Assembly (NCBI GenBank): GCA_004524595.1 | Contig: SDOA01000014.1 | Coordinates: 1 to 51,371, forward strand | Direction: 5' to 3' | Source of the DNA: Candidatus Thorarchaeota archaeon | GTDB taxonomy: Archaea; Asgardarchaeota; Thorarchaeia; Thorarchaeales; Thorarchaeaceae | Length of the DNA stretch: 51,371 bases | Shown: positions 9,878 to 18,099 of the stretch, in pieces | Layout: each line of letters starts with the position of its first letter | Numbering within the stretch: the first letter of the stretch is position 1 | Position numbers and translations under genes: made by a program | The notes under the pieces: generated by a model | What the model was told of the DNA's origin: nothing | The model's input: only the letters and a program-made list of their open reading frames with translations | Databases searched by the model: none

Positions 9878-10438
9878 ATGACCGAGATAGATTTTACCAA
9901 GTATGTTGAAGTGATTCGCGACTGGCCTGAACCCGGAAAAGCAGTTTGTGATATTAGCATGCTTCTGGAGCACCCTGATGTTTTTCACGAAGCTGTAGCA
10001 AAGCTAGCTAAACCCTTTGTAGAAGTGAAACCTAACAAAGTTGTAGGTATTGAGCAAAGAGGTCTTGCATTAGGAAGTGCAATTGCCTATTACTTGGGAT
10101 GTGGTATTGTACCAGCTCGCTCTATTGCTTATATTCCTGAAGGGTATTTTAGAGAAGTAGAGATGTTGCCTTCAAATAGATTTGCTGACCGCCAACTAGC
10201 ATTAGTTGCAGACTCTATAGATCCAGGCGATCGTGTTGTTATAATTGATGATTGGTTGATTCAGGGCACTTCAGTATTTGCTACAAAGAAAATGATAGAA
10301 AAGTTAGGTGCTCAGGTTGTAGGAATTGGATGTGTCATTAATAATATGTCCGAAACCCGACGAAAGCTTCTTGGAAGGCCAGAAGTTCAGGCACTTCTCG
10401 AGAATTATGAAACTGACGCATTTCACCCCAGCGATTAA
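9878..10438 (+). CDS. apt: Adenine phosphoribosyltransferase family protein, 186 aa
   Basis: Predicted to join adenine (or a related base) to PRPP in purine salvage in the cytoplasm. The N-terminus WPEPGKAVCDISMLL matches the APRT-type FPxPGxxFxDIxPLL pattern. The PRPP loop is VVIIDDWLIQGTS, with Asp124-Asp125 and Thr131. The length is normal for the family. The frame is open back to 9626, but the ATG at 9878 has AAGAGG at 9865-9870, fits the family N-terminus and leaves room for a divergent promoter. A tyrosine/tryptophan-poor loop and the DDWLIQGT variant leave base specificity (adenine or hypoxanthine-like) open. It ends against a shared terminator hairpin. Confidence 0.9.
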   Translation: MTEIDFTKYVEVIRDWPEPGKAVCDISMLLEHPDVFHEAVAKLAKPFVEVKPNKVVGIEQRGLALGSAIAYYLGCGIVPARSIAYIPEGYFREVEMLPSNRFADRQLALVADSIDPGDRVVIIDDWLIQGTSVFATKKMIEKLGAQVVGIGCVINNMSETRRKLLGRPEVQALLENYETDAFHPSD

Positions 10439-10491
10439 CATATGTTTCTAACTTTCGGTTTTCTCTTGAGATTATTGAAAAAAGAGCAAAT

Positions 10492-10530
10492 GGGTGGTAA
10501 TGTCATACCACCCGTTTTAATTTCTATTTT
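10492..10530. terminator. Bidirectional terminator hairpin
   Basis: A perfect 8-base stem, GGGTGGTA at 10492-10499 and TACCACCC at 10506-10513, with a 6-base loop. It is followed by a T-rich tract on the plus strand and preceded by an A-rich tract (T-rich on the minus strand). It sits exactly between the convergent apt and acyl-CoA ligase genes. Confidence 0.8.
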
Positions 10531-12203
10531 GTTTCTTCACGGAGCTCTCGTCTTAGGATTTTGCCAACCTGTGATTTTGGCAGGTCTGGGACAAACTCAA
10601 CATGAGTTGGGACTTTATACACTGCCATCTTATCTTTTGCAAAAGATCTAATTTCATCAACAGTGGCTATCTGTCCAGGTTCTAACACTACAAATGCTTT
10701 GACAGTTTCTCCTCTTGTTTCATCAGGAATTCCAATAACCGCCGCTTCGCGAATCTTAGGGTGTTCAAAGAGGACTTCTTCAACCTCATTAGGCCATACC
10801 TTGTAACCTGAAGCATTGATCAAATCCTTCTTCCTGTCGACAATATAAGTCCAGCCTTCTTCATCGATTTTAGCTATATCTCCTGTGAATAACCAACCAT
10901 CTTTTGAAAGGACATCATTGGTTTCATCAGGACGATTATGGTAACCGACCATTACTTGAGGTCCTTTCACCGCAAGTTCACCCACCTCACCTATAGCTAA
11001 TTCTTTTGATTTATTTTCCAAGTCAACAATCTTGCAATCTGTACTTGGGAAAGGCAATCCTATTGAACCAATTTTCCTTTTTTCTTTGTCCAGTGGATTG
11101 GCATGAGTTACAGGTGAAGCCTCGCTAAGACCGTAACCTTCTATGATTATGGAGTTAGTTACTTCTTCGAACTTCCGAGTAACCTCTGGTGGAAGTGCCA
11201 TTGCTCCAGCAATAGAAAGTTTCAATGAAGTGAGATTGTACTTGTGTGCATCAGGATGGCTGTAGATGGCAATTGCTAAAGTAGAAACTATTGGGAAGAA
11301 TGTAGGTCTCTGCTTGTTAATTAGTTCAAGTAAGTGTTTGATATCTCTAGCATTTGGAACGAGTATTATTGTACTACCCCATGATATAGCTAGATTCATC
11401 GAGATTGTTTGCCCAAAGATATGCTGAAGAGGTAGGGCCGCAACAAAAGACTCCTTACCTTTCTCCGCAATTGCTTCCATCCAGGCTCCACATTGCTCAC
11501 AATTTGCTTTCAAATTATCATGTGTGAGCATCGCTGCTTTAGGAATACCTGTAGTGCCTCCAGTGAATTGATACACAGCAATATCCTTTGAAGGTTTGAT
11601 GTCAATCTTTGGAGCTTCAGGTACTGTATCAGCTATAAAATCATTCCATAGAATATCCCCTTCTTGTAGAGGAGGAACATGTTTCATCTCTTTCTTATAC
11701 ACTGTCTTAGGAGCCAAAATCTGCTTGATTTTTGACATCATGTCCCATCCAGCAGCAACAATGACTTTCTCTAGACTGGACTCTTCGCGAACTGCTTGCA
11801 CAACAGCGTAGAAGAAGTTCAAAACAACAATGACTTTTGCTTTAGTATCTTGTAAAAATATCCTGAGTTCTTTTGGCATTGCCAAAGGACTTACAGGTGT
11901 CACAGTTGCTCCACATTTCAGCGCACCAAAATATGATATTATAAATTGAGGACAATTGATTAGCATTATCGCCACACTATCCCCTTTCTTGACCCCTAGT
12001 TTCGCAAAACCATCAGCAGCTCGATTAACAAGCTCTCCTAATTCACGATACGTGATTGTGACTCCTTCAAAATAAAGTGCAATATTGTCTGGATAGTTCT
12101 TGACAGCATCGTCAAGACCTTTCCATAATGGACCTTCAGGAATCTTGATCTCATGTGGGGTACCTTCAACGTAATTTTTGTACCACGGTTTATCCAATTT
12201 CAT
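10524..12203 (-). CDS. fadD: Long-chain acyl-CoA ligase / AMP-binding enzyme, 559 aa
   Basis: Member of the ANL adenylating superfamily: it activates a carboxylic acid with ATP to an acyl-adenylate and then forms the CoA thioester. Motifs are in order: the phosphate loop FTGGTTGIPK at about 213-222, GYGLSEASP at 356-364, the TGD region (LFTGDIA) and the C-terminal SQVGKILRREL with catalytic Lys548. The length is typical of FadD-type ligases. The ATG at 12203 is preceded by a GAGAGAGGAG stretch. Substrate chain length cannot be read from the sequence; a fatty or aryl acid is possible. It is upstream of the shared terminator and downstream of the geranylgeranyl reductase on the same strand, separated by about 90 bases. 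Confidence 0.92.
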   Translation of the reverse strand: MKLDKPWYKNYVEGTPHEIKIPEGPLWKGLDDAVKNYPDNIALYFEGVTITYRELGELVNRAADGFAKLGVKKGDSVAIMLINCPQFIISYFGALKCGATVTPVSPLAMPKELRIFLQDTKAKVIVVLNFFYAVVQAVREESSLEKVIVAAGWDMMSKIKQILAPKTVYKKEMKHVPPLQEGDILWNDFIADTVPEAPKIDIKPSKDIAVYQFTGGTTGIPKAAMLTHDNLKANCEQCGAWMEAIAEKGKESFVAALPLQHIFGQTISMNLAISWGSTIILVPNARDIKHLLELINKQRPTFFPIVSTLAIAIYSHPDAHKYNLTSLKLSIAGAMALPPEVTRKFEEVTNSIIIEGYGLSEASPVTHANPLDKEKRKIGSIGLPFPSTDCKIVDLENKSKELAIGEVGELAVKGPQVMVGYHNRPDETNDVLSKDGWLFTGDIAKIDEEGWTYIVDRKKDLINASGYKVWPNEVEEVLFEHPKIREAAVIGIPDETRGETVKAFVVLEPGQIATVDEIRSFAKDKMAVYKVPTHVEFVPDLPKSQVGKILRRELREETK

Positions 12204-12295
12204 CTCCTCTCTCTCAATTTATGAGAAGCCGAATATGATTTACTAGTTACACTGCCATTTATCCCTTATGATGAAATAGAACAATGTGCTGCAAT

Positions 12296-13492
12296 TTATT
12301 GTCTTAATGCAGCCCTCAAACAGACAAGCAAAGTTCTCAAAGTTAGGAACTTTATATCAATATCCTTCTGTGAAGATTCCGCCATACCTTCAGAAACCAT
12401 CTCTTGAATATGTACATCTCTTCTTCCAATCTCAAAAAGAAGGTCCGTAAACGGACTGGTAAACACTCTTTGAGCTAGCAGCTGTTTTCTAAAGTCTTTT
12501 CCAAAATCACTTCTCCATAGATGTTCATACTTTTCGAATGTTTCTGTATTTAATGCATCCTTTTCTTGTACCTTTACCAGAACTTTAGCTGCAAATCGAG
12601 CAGCTCTCATTGCATAAACAATTCCTCCTCCAGTTAAGGGACTCACCATACCCGCTGAATCACCTACAAGTAGACAATTCTCAAGATGCGTTTGATTCAA
12701 AGGCCCTCCTGTTGGTACAAGTGCGCCTTTTACTTTTGAGATATCAGAATCTTTCAGCAAGAGATTTTCTCTCTTCAAGTAAGATACAAATGATTCGAAT
12801 ATTCTCGGTAATCCTTTTGCATGAGTGCTTACAATTCCAAGTCCAATATTGATCGTGTCTAGTTTTGGGAATATCCAACCGTACCCCGGTAATCCTTCAA
12901 TATTAGCAAAGAAATGATAGTGCAGATCTTGAGAATATCTATCAATTATGTCATCATATTTTGTAGGCACTTCTACAACTCTGCATGCAGTAAGTTTTGA
13001 ACTATCCCATTTTCGATTGAGTCCAGTGTCTCTTGCAACCAAACTTGAAACTCCATCCGATCCGACAACTACCGATGCCTTGATTGTCTGTCCACCTCTC
13101 AGGAGAACTTCAGATTTCTTTTTACCCATTTTAATTGATACTGCTCTCTTTCCAAGAATTGGTTCTAAACCATTTTCAATAGCACTTTCTAATAATACGT
13201 TATCGAAATCGGTTCTTAGAGTTAATGCCATGTCCACTCTACCTTGAAGGCGGATACGGCGATTAGGAGAATGTAGCACTCCAACCTTCGCAACACCTTT
13301 TAGAAAGTCATCTGTTCTCTTTCTAAGATATGGAAATTCATCCAGAAGATTTAGAGAAAATCCCCCTCCACAGGGTTTATCTCGCGGAAATTTATCTTTA
13401 TCAATAAGACATACTTTCATTCCACTTTTTGCCATGTATCTAGCTGCAGTTGATCCAGCAGGTCCTGCACCTATAACTGCAACATCATACAT
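12296..13492 (-). CDS. Geranylgeranyl reductase family flavoprotein, 398 aa
   Basis: Predicted to saturate the double bonds of geranylgeranyl chains in archaeal ether lipids. The N-terminal FAD-binding Rossmann motif is GAGPAGSTAA (residues about 8-17), followed by the family signature PCGGG and the second FAD motif GDSAGMVSPLTGGGI. The frame is open to 13528, but the family start fits the ATG at 13492 (MYDVAVIGAG). Its place beside an acyl-CoA ligase is consistent with a role in lipid metabolism, though no shared pathway is proven. Other members of this family reduce menaquinone or chlorophyll precursors, so the exact substrate is inferred. Confidence 0.9.
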   Translation of the reverse strand: MYDVAVIGAGPAGSTAARYMAKSGMKVCLIDKDKFPRDKPCGGGFSLNLLDEFPYLRKRTDDFLKGVAKVGVLHSPNRRIRLQGRVDMALTLRTDFDNVLLESAIENGLEPILGKRAVSIKMGKKKSEVLLRGGQTIKASVVVGSDGVSSLVARDTGLNRKWDSSKLTACRVVEVPTKYDDIIDRYSQDLHYHFFANIEGLPGYGWIFPKLDTINIGLGIVSTHAKGLPRIFESFVSYLKRENLLLKDSDISKVKGALVPTGGPLNQTHLENCLLVGDSAGMVSPLTGGGIVYAMRAARFAAKVLVKVQEKDALNTETFEKYEHLWRSDFGKDFRKQLLAQRVFTSPFTDLLFEIGRRDVHIQEMVSEGMAESSQKDIDIKFLTLRTLLVCLRAALRQ

Positions 13493-13574
13493 GATATCTA
13501 ACCGTATCTGATTGAAAACCCCCCACACTTCATTCTTACGGTTTGGAATTATTCATATACGAGAAGCTTATCAG

Positions 13575-13583
13575 TATTTAAAA
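13575..13583 (+). promoter_or_regulatory. TATA box of a probable leaderless transcript
   Basis: The stretch TATTTAAAA is centred about 26 bases before the ATG at 13604. This is the spacing expected for archaeal transcription starting at or next to the start codon, and no ribosome binding site is present. Confidence 0.5.
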
Positions 13584-13603
13584 TTGCAAAAGAATGACTA
13601 TTC

Positions 13604-15187
13604 ATGAATAGCTTTCTTCAAAAACGAAGCCAACTTCGAAAACAGATTAATGCGAATAAAAAAATGGACATGTATTTGCATCTGTATATCACAGTTATCC
13701 TATCAATTAACATGGTACTGATTCTATACGCGATGTTATCAGTTACAATCCGGATGAGTCTGAATGGAGTTGGTCTTCTTGATTCTATGCCTATCGCACT
13801 GTACATTCTTCCATTGATGATTTTCTTGCCATTAATGATTAGAGCATTTTATCGTAGTCGAACTTCTGCTTGGAACTTTGTTTTCCTTATTATCTCGAGT
13901 ATTTTTTTCAGCATGTTAAGTCTCTTGGTAAGAGGATTTGTAATCTGTGTGTTCCTCAATATTATCGCTGTTTTTACTATATTCATTATTGGTCGATTCA
14001 GACCACAAGGAACAATACGTCAAGCTGGTAAGAAAGGTATTGGCTATATTCTTCTAATGAATCTACTAGGTCTGACATTTCCTGTATCTATTCTTGTCAT
14101 GGGACAGATTCCAATTGCTATGACCTATAATGATACTATCCCAGAGATAGTGTTGAGTGTACCTTTAGCTGACTTTGATTATCAATACTTGAATATTACA
14201 CCAACACCAGCGATGATCTCAGATCTTGAAATGAGTCATTTTGGTGTTGACCTACATGTCCTTGAGAGTGATACGGATTCATGGCTGAAATTAGATGAAT
14301 GGTTACAAGTTTTAAATGACTCTTCAATTTCTTATACCATCACCCTTACTGCTAATAGGTCGTCATTCATCAAAAATACTTCAATATCTATTGGAACCAC
14401 TGATGTAATTGAACAGGTATTTAGTTCCCATAGGAATGCAATCACAAATCTAACAGAGCGCCTTACGGCTGTCCTAAACTATCCTGTAGCGGTTCTTTTT
14501 GATTTCACTCTCTCATATGAAGAGTGGCAGACACTGATGATGTATACTAGAAATCTTGATCTGATTGGTTTTACTAGTCTTATGAGAAACTCTATCTATT
14601 CTAATAGTATTGCAACAATTGACCAAGAATCATTACTCTTAGCTCAAGAAGCATCCGATTTAGGAATTGAATTTGGAATCATAATCGAATCCTTTGTACT
14701 AGATGATTTGCAGGATGAAGATAATATAGCTATGAGGCTTGCTGGTGTTACGTTGAATTCACTAAACCTCTGGGATATAATACAAGTGTCTTGTTCGCGA
14801 ACTCGATTTTCACAAGAGATGCGTGGTGATGTCGAAGCATATTTAGTGGAGTCATACTCAAAATCTATTGGCATCAAAGGATCAAAGTGGACAATGCGAT
14901 TAGGTGAGATTGGAAATAGGACAAGTATTTCTTACAGTATTGAACCTGTCTATGAAAGCTTTGAGACCCTCAATAATGATGTCAAATTAGCAGTTGGAAA
15001 TGGTGTAAGCACTTTAACTATAGATTCACTTCCCTCTCTTCTTTTTTCATTTGGAGAGAATGCAATAGTGGATTTCTACGATTCTCTATTAGAAAGTCGT
15101 GTTGGTATCTCAAACTACACTTTCAGAATCTATGCTTTTAGAGCTGTATTTCTTGCCATAGATTCTTTTGATATTCTGTTCTTGTGA
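13604..15187 (+). CDS. Membrane-anchored protein with alpha/beta extracellular domain, unknown, 527 aa
   Basis: I do not recognise it. Residues about 23-170 hold four to five membrane helices. The remaining 350 or so residues are soluble, alternate beta strands with helices and carry several N-x-S/T sites, so they probably lie outside the cell. The alternation, with strand-end motifs such as VLFDFTLSYEEW and FGIIIESFVLDD, resembles a TIM barrel of the kind found in some glycoside hydrolases or polysaccharide deacetylases, but I see no diagnostic catalytic signature. It probably initiates leaderless from ATG 13604 and is convergent with the gene at 15211. Confidence 0.7.
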   Translation: MNSFLQKRSQLRKQINANKKMDMYLHLYITVILSINMVLILYAMLSVTIRMSLNGVGLLDSMPIALYILPLMIFLPLMIRAFYRSRTSAWNFVFLIISSIFFSMLSLLVRGFVICVFLNIIAVFTIFIIGRFRPQGTIRQAGKKGIGYILLMNLLGLTFPVSILVMGQIPIAMTYNDTIPEIVLSVPLADFDYQYLNITPTPAMISDLEMSHFGVDLHVLESDTDSWLKLDEWLQVLNDSSISYTITLTANRSSFIKNTSISIGTTDVIEQVFSSHRNAITNLTERLTAVLNYPVAVLFDFTLSYEEWQTLMMYTRNLDLIGFTSLMRNSIYSNSIATIDQESLLLAQEASDLGIEFGIIIESFVLDDLQDEDNIAMRLAGVTLNSLNLWDIIQVSCSRTRFSQEMRGDVEAYLVESYSKSIGIKGSKWTMRLGEIGNRTSISYSIEPVYESFETLNNDVKLAVGNGVSTLTIDSLPSLLFSFGENAIVDFYDSLLESRVGISNYTFRIYAFRAVFLAIDSFDILFL

Positions 15188-15210
15188 TAATACTCCTTGT
15201 TCGATTCTGT

Positions 15211-16128
15211 TCATTTAATTGGTGACTTCACATATACTTCAAAGACTCCAGTCCATATCTCACTACGTGGTTCTGCTTTTACCAATAGGTCTCCTCCAAA
15301 ATTAACACCTACTGGTTTTATCATACCTTTTTTCCATACATCCGCAAAAATGAGCGAGTGAATACTATTTTGGAAGTCTTCAGTAATTCTAGAAATCATG
15401 CTATCCACATAGGCTTCGTCTATACCTTGTGGTGATAAATCAGCGGTTGTTCTAAATAACCTCCCCTCACTTACAGCACCTTCTGTTTTATCAAAAGCAT
15501 AACCAATTCCTCCAACAAGATGAAACTCTCCCTGAGGGACTCGTGGTTCATCGTGAATGACTATGAGGTCTCCATTTGCTAATAGAATATACTCAGGATC
15601 TGCTACATAGAATGGGATCGATGCCGCTTCAACTGAAATCTCATCCATCTTCAATTTTTTAATTAGAAACTCATTCAATGTAACGACACATTTATCGAAT
15701 CGGAATGGCTCGAATTCAGCTAGATGCATTACATTCTTTGCTTTTCTTACTAGTACTTCAATGATTCTTTGTGCAGTCTTCAGAAACTCGATACGTTCCG
15801 CCTTACTCTCTAATATTGTTCCCGCTGAAATAACACACCTCAGAAACTCTAGGGTCTTGAAATTTGCTAAAATTGATCTACTTAGGTAGGTGGTGTCGTC
15901 AGATTCTAGAAACCCCTCCTCCTTACAAATTGCTGTTGGGATTGGATTTCCAAGATGTATCTGTACACATCGAGACGATCGATTAGGCTTGAAGAATATA
16001 CCCACATCATAGTTCCTTCTAGGTATATCATTCAATTGTCTAACAAATGGCCCTTCCGGGATAATTTCTCTCGCCTGTGCTTTAGCATAAATTTGAGTAT
16101 ACTTTGCAAACTGATCAGTTCTTGACAT
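15211..16128 (-). CDS. Unknown cytosolic protein, 305 aa
   Basis: No family recognised. The protein has no membrane segments and a mixed alpha/beta composition. Its middle has a helical stretch (about residues 105-165), and the C-terminal half is strand-rich with an EWT/WTGVFEVYVKSP-like end. The phrase ANGDLIVIHDEPRVPQGEFHLVGG suggests a beta sandwich or nuclease-like core, but no catalytic set is obvious. The ATG at 16128 has only a short AGG directly before it. It stands alone on the minus strand, convergent with the 527-residue membrane protein. Confidence 0.65.
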   Translation of the reverse strand: MSRTDQFAKYTQIYAKAQAREIIPEGPFVRQLNDIPRRNYDVGIFFKPNRSSRCVQIHLGNPIPTAICKEEGFLESDDTTYLSRSILANFKTLEFLRCVISAGTILESKAERIEFLKTAQRIIEVLVRKAKNVMHLAEFEPFRFDKCVVTLNEFLIKKLKMDEISVEAASIPFYVADPEYILLANGDLIVIHDEPRVPQGEFHLVGGIGYAFDKTEGAVSEGRLFRTTADLSPQGIDEAYVDSMISRITEDFQNSIHSLIFADVWKKGMIKPVGVNFGGDLLVKAEPRSEIWTGVFEVYVKSPIK

Positions 16129-16305
16129 CCTAATGCAATCTCCCTTGTCTAGAACAATACAGAATCATTAGGATTTATCTCTTAGGGTGAAATGGTTCGA
16201 TATATTTTTCAAAAGCCATAACTTATTTAGCGGATTTTGAAGATGCCAGCTCTTAGTTGAATTGGATTATATTGAAACTCAGGACTAATTCGGAAGGATA
16301 CTATA

Positions 16306-16590
16306 ATGCAACGATCTCATTTGGGGATAATCTTCATAATTACTGGCTCGCTTATCTTCATAGTGTCACTTGTCATGTTACTTAATCTATCTGATTTGTA
16401 TTTACCTTCATTATTCATAATGTTTATTTCTGTTGTTGAAATTGCAGTTGGTTTTGCTTACGCCAGAGGGGTCGATAAATCTCTAGATATTCCTAGCGAA
16501 AATTGTTATTACTGCGAGGGTACTGGTATCATTGACAAAGAAACCTGTCCAAGATGCGGTGGAACCGGACTCGCTCGGAATGACGATTAG
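16306..16590 (+). CDS. Small membrane protein with DnaJ-type zinc motif, 94 aa
   Basis: Two hydrophobic helices (about residues 7-27 and 30-52) are followed by a cytosolic-type tail carrying CYYCEGTG and CPRCGGTG. This is two CxxCxGxG motifs, the DnaJ zinc-centre pattern, at the very C-terminus. One such pair can hold one zinc ion; full DnaJ has four repeats. The ribosome binding site GGAAGG precedes ATG 16306. The gene is 25 bases upstream of the phosphodiesterase, so the two are likely one transcription unit. The function may be a membrane redox or chaperone adaptor, which is speculative. Confidence 0.8.
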   Translation: MQRSHLGIIFIITGSLIFIVSLVMLLNLSDLYLPSLFIMFISVVEIAVGFAYARGVDKSLDIPSENCYYCEGTGIIDKETCPRCGGTGLARNDD

Positions 16591-16615
16591 AAGAATAATT
16601 ATAGGCGGCAATTAA

Positions 16616-17317
16616 ATGCGAGAATGTATCATTATCGCACATCGAGGAGCCTCTGGACTTGCGCCTGAGAATACACTCATGTCATTTAATTTGGCAATTG
16701 AACTCAAAGCAGATATGATCGAATTAGATGTTCACGAAACATATGATGGTCATCTTGTCTGTATTCATGATTATGAGGTTGATCGAACAACCAATGGAAC
16801 TGGCATTGTTGCTGAGATGACATTGAATGAGATCCTAGGACTAGATGCAGACCAAAATCAGCACATCCCATTATTGAGTGAAGTACTTGATCTTGCATAT
16901 AATAGAATTCGAGTGAATATTGAGTTAAAGACGACGAACATAGAGAATAAAGTTGTAGAACTTCTTAAGGAAAAACAAATGATTGACAAGGTCATGGTTT
17001 CATCTTTTTTGCATGGGTCATTGCAAACAATAAATACCATAGATCCAGCTGTTGAAACCGCAGTATTAGTTAACGTACCTATGAATGGTTTAATTGAGTA
17101 CATATCTGAATTAAAAGCTAAAGCATTAAATCCAATATTTTCTATGGTCACTCCAGATTTGGTAAAACAGCTGCATGATCATGACATTCGTGTATATCCT
17201 TGGACAATTAATGACCCTCTTACAATGAAAAATCTCTTTGATATGAATGTAAACGGAATAATAACAGATTACCCTGATATTGCCGTTGAAACATTAAGAA
17301 AAACAAGTATCAAGTAA
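16616..17317 (+). CDS. ugpQ: Glycerophosphodiester phosphodiesterase, 233 aa
   Basis: Hydrolyses glycerophosphodiesters to glycerol-3-phosphate (or, in archaea, possibly glycerol-1-phosphate) and an alcohol. The GDPD signature is intact: AHRGASGLAPENT with His9 and Arg10, the metal-binding ELDVH with Glu36 and Asp38, and the catalytic IHD with His51. The length is typical of the cytosolic UgpQ class, and there is no signal peptide. The TIM barrel closes with the usual YPWTINDP and GIITDYPD motifs. It follows the small zinc membrane protein by 25 bases and overlaps the tail of the convergent hydrolase gene by 8 bases. A role in phospholipid turnover is likely. Confidence 0.95.
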   Translation: MRECIIIAHRGASGLAPENTLMSFNLAIELKADMIELDVHETYDGHLVCIHDYEVDRTTNGTGIVAEMTLNEILGLDADQNQHIPLLSEVLDLAYNRIRVNIELKTTNIENKVVELLKEKQMIDKVMVSSFLHGSLQTINTIDPAVETAVLVNVPMNGLIEYISELKAKALNPIFSMVTPDLVKQLHDHDIRVYPWTINDPLTMKNLFDMNVNGIITDYPDIAVETLRKTSIK

Positions 17318-18065
17318 GTTGTGCAATACGTTTCGTGAATTCTTCAATCAGAGGATAAGCGTCATTCCTACTTGGATGACAAGGAATTACATGCTCAGCC
17401 CCTTCAATCAGATGAAGCTGTTTATCAATTGAAGAAATTTTATTGAAAGCAAATTGTCCGTTTTTTGGATTGATCGTCTTATCATTAGTACCTTGAATAA
17501 TGAGTGTTGGTATTGTTATTCTAGGCAATCTTTGACGAACTGCTTGCTGTAATTTGAAGAGTTCATGATATGCAGAAATGGGCTCTTTAGAATATTTGGT
17601 CCGTTTGATGTCGTACTTCTCTTGTGATTTTATTATGTCAATCTTCCTATCCTTTACAATATATTTCAGAAATGGTACCAATTTTGGAAGAACGCCATCA
17701 ATCTTCAATGCTGGAGCAATTAGAACTAAACCATCAATTCCTTCATTCTCTGATGCAAGTAGTGCTGATAGTGCTCCACCCATCGATATACCAGCTACAA
17801 AAATGAATTCTACTGACCATGCTTTTATGTATTCTAGTGCATCGACTATTGATTTGTACCAATCCTGCCAAGATGTATGTCTAAGCTCTTCTGGTGTGGT
17901 GTTGTGTCCACTGATTTGAACTGCAAAAGATGAGATATTTCTCTCCGAGAGAAAATCTCCTAATGTTGCCATCTCATCAGGAGCTGCACAAAATCCATGA
18001 ACTAAAAGAAAAGCTACATTGGCCCCAGAAATTTGGATTTCGACACCCGAAGGTTTTGAGGCCAA
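17310..18065 (-). CDS. Alpha/beta hydrolase (carboxylesterase / monoacylglycerol-lipase-like), 251 aa
   Basis: Carboxylester hydrolase fold. The oxyanion region LLVHGF lies at about 20-25, the nucleophile elbow GISMGG has Ser94, the acid is probably Asp195 in QGTNDKTI and the base is His225 in GAEHVI. The length and the cap region resemble thermophilic carboxylesterases and monoacylglycerol lipases. The start is a TTG at 18065 with a GCGAGATG stretch upstream; no ATG is available in this frame. Its tail overlaps the glycerophosphodiesterase gene by 8 bases, and with that gene it suggests local lipid-turnover functions. The natural ester is unknown. Confidence 0.9.
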   Translation of the reverse strand: MASKPSGVEIQISGANVAFLLVHGFCAAPDEMATLGDFLSERNISSFAVQISGHNTTPEELRHTSWQDWYKSIVDALEYIKAWSVEFIFVAGISMGGALSALLASENEGIDGLVLIAPALKIDGVLPKLVPFLKYIVKDRKIDIIKSQEKYDIKRTKYSKEPISAYHELFKLQQAVRQRLPRITIPTLIIQGTNDKTINPKNGQFAFNKISSIDKQLHLIEGAEHVIPCHPSRNDAYPLIEEFTKRIAQLT

Positions 18066-18099
18066 TGTTGAACATCTCGCTTTTTTTAAACTCGGAGTA

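Noticed and set aside
10442..10651. Small plus-strand frame across the terminator
   Set aside because: It spans the terminator hairpin and the end of the ligase gene in antisense, with no ribosome binding site.
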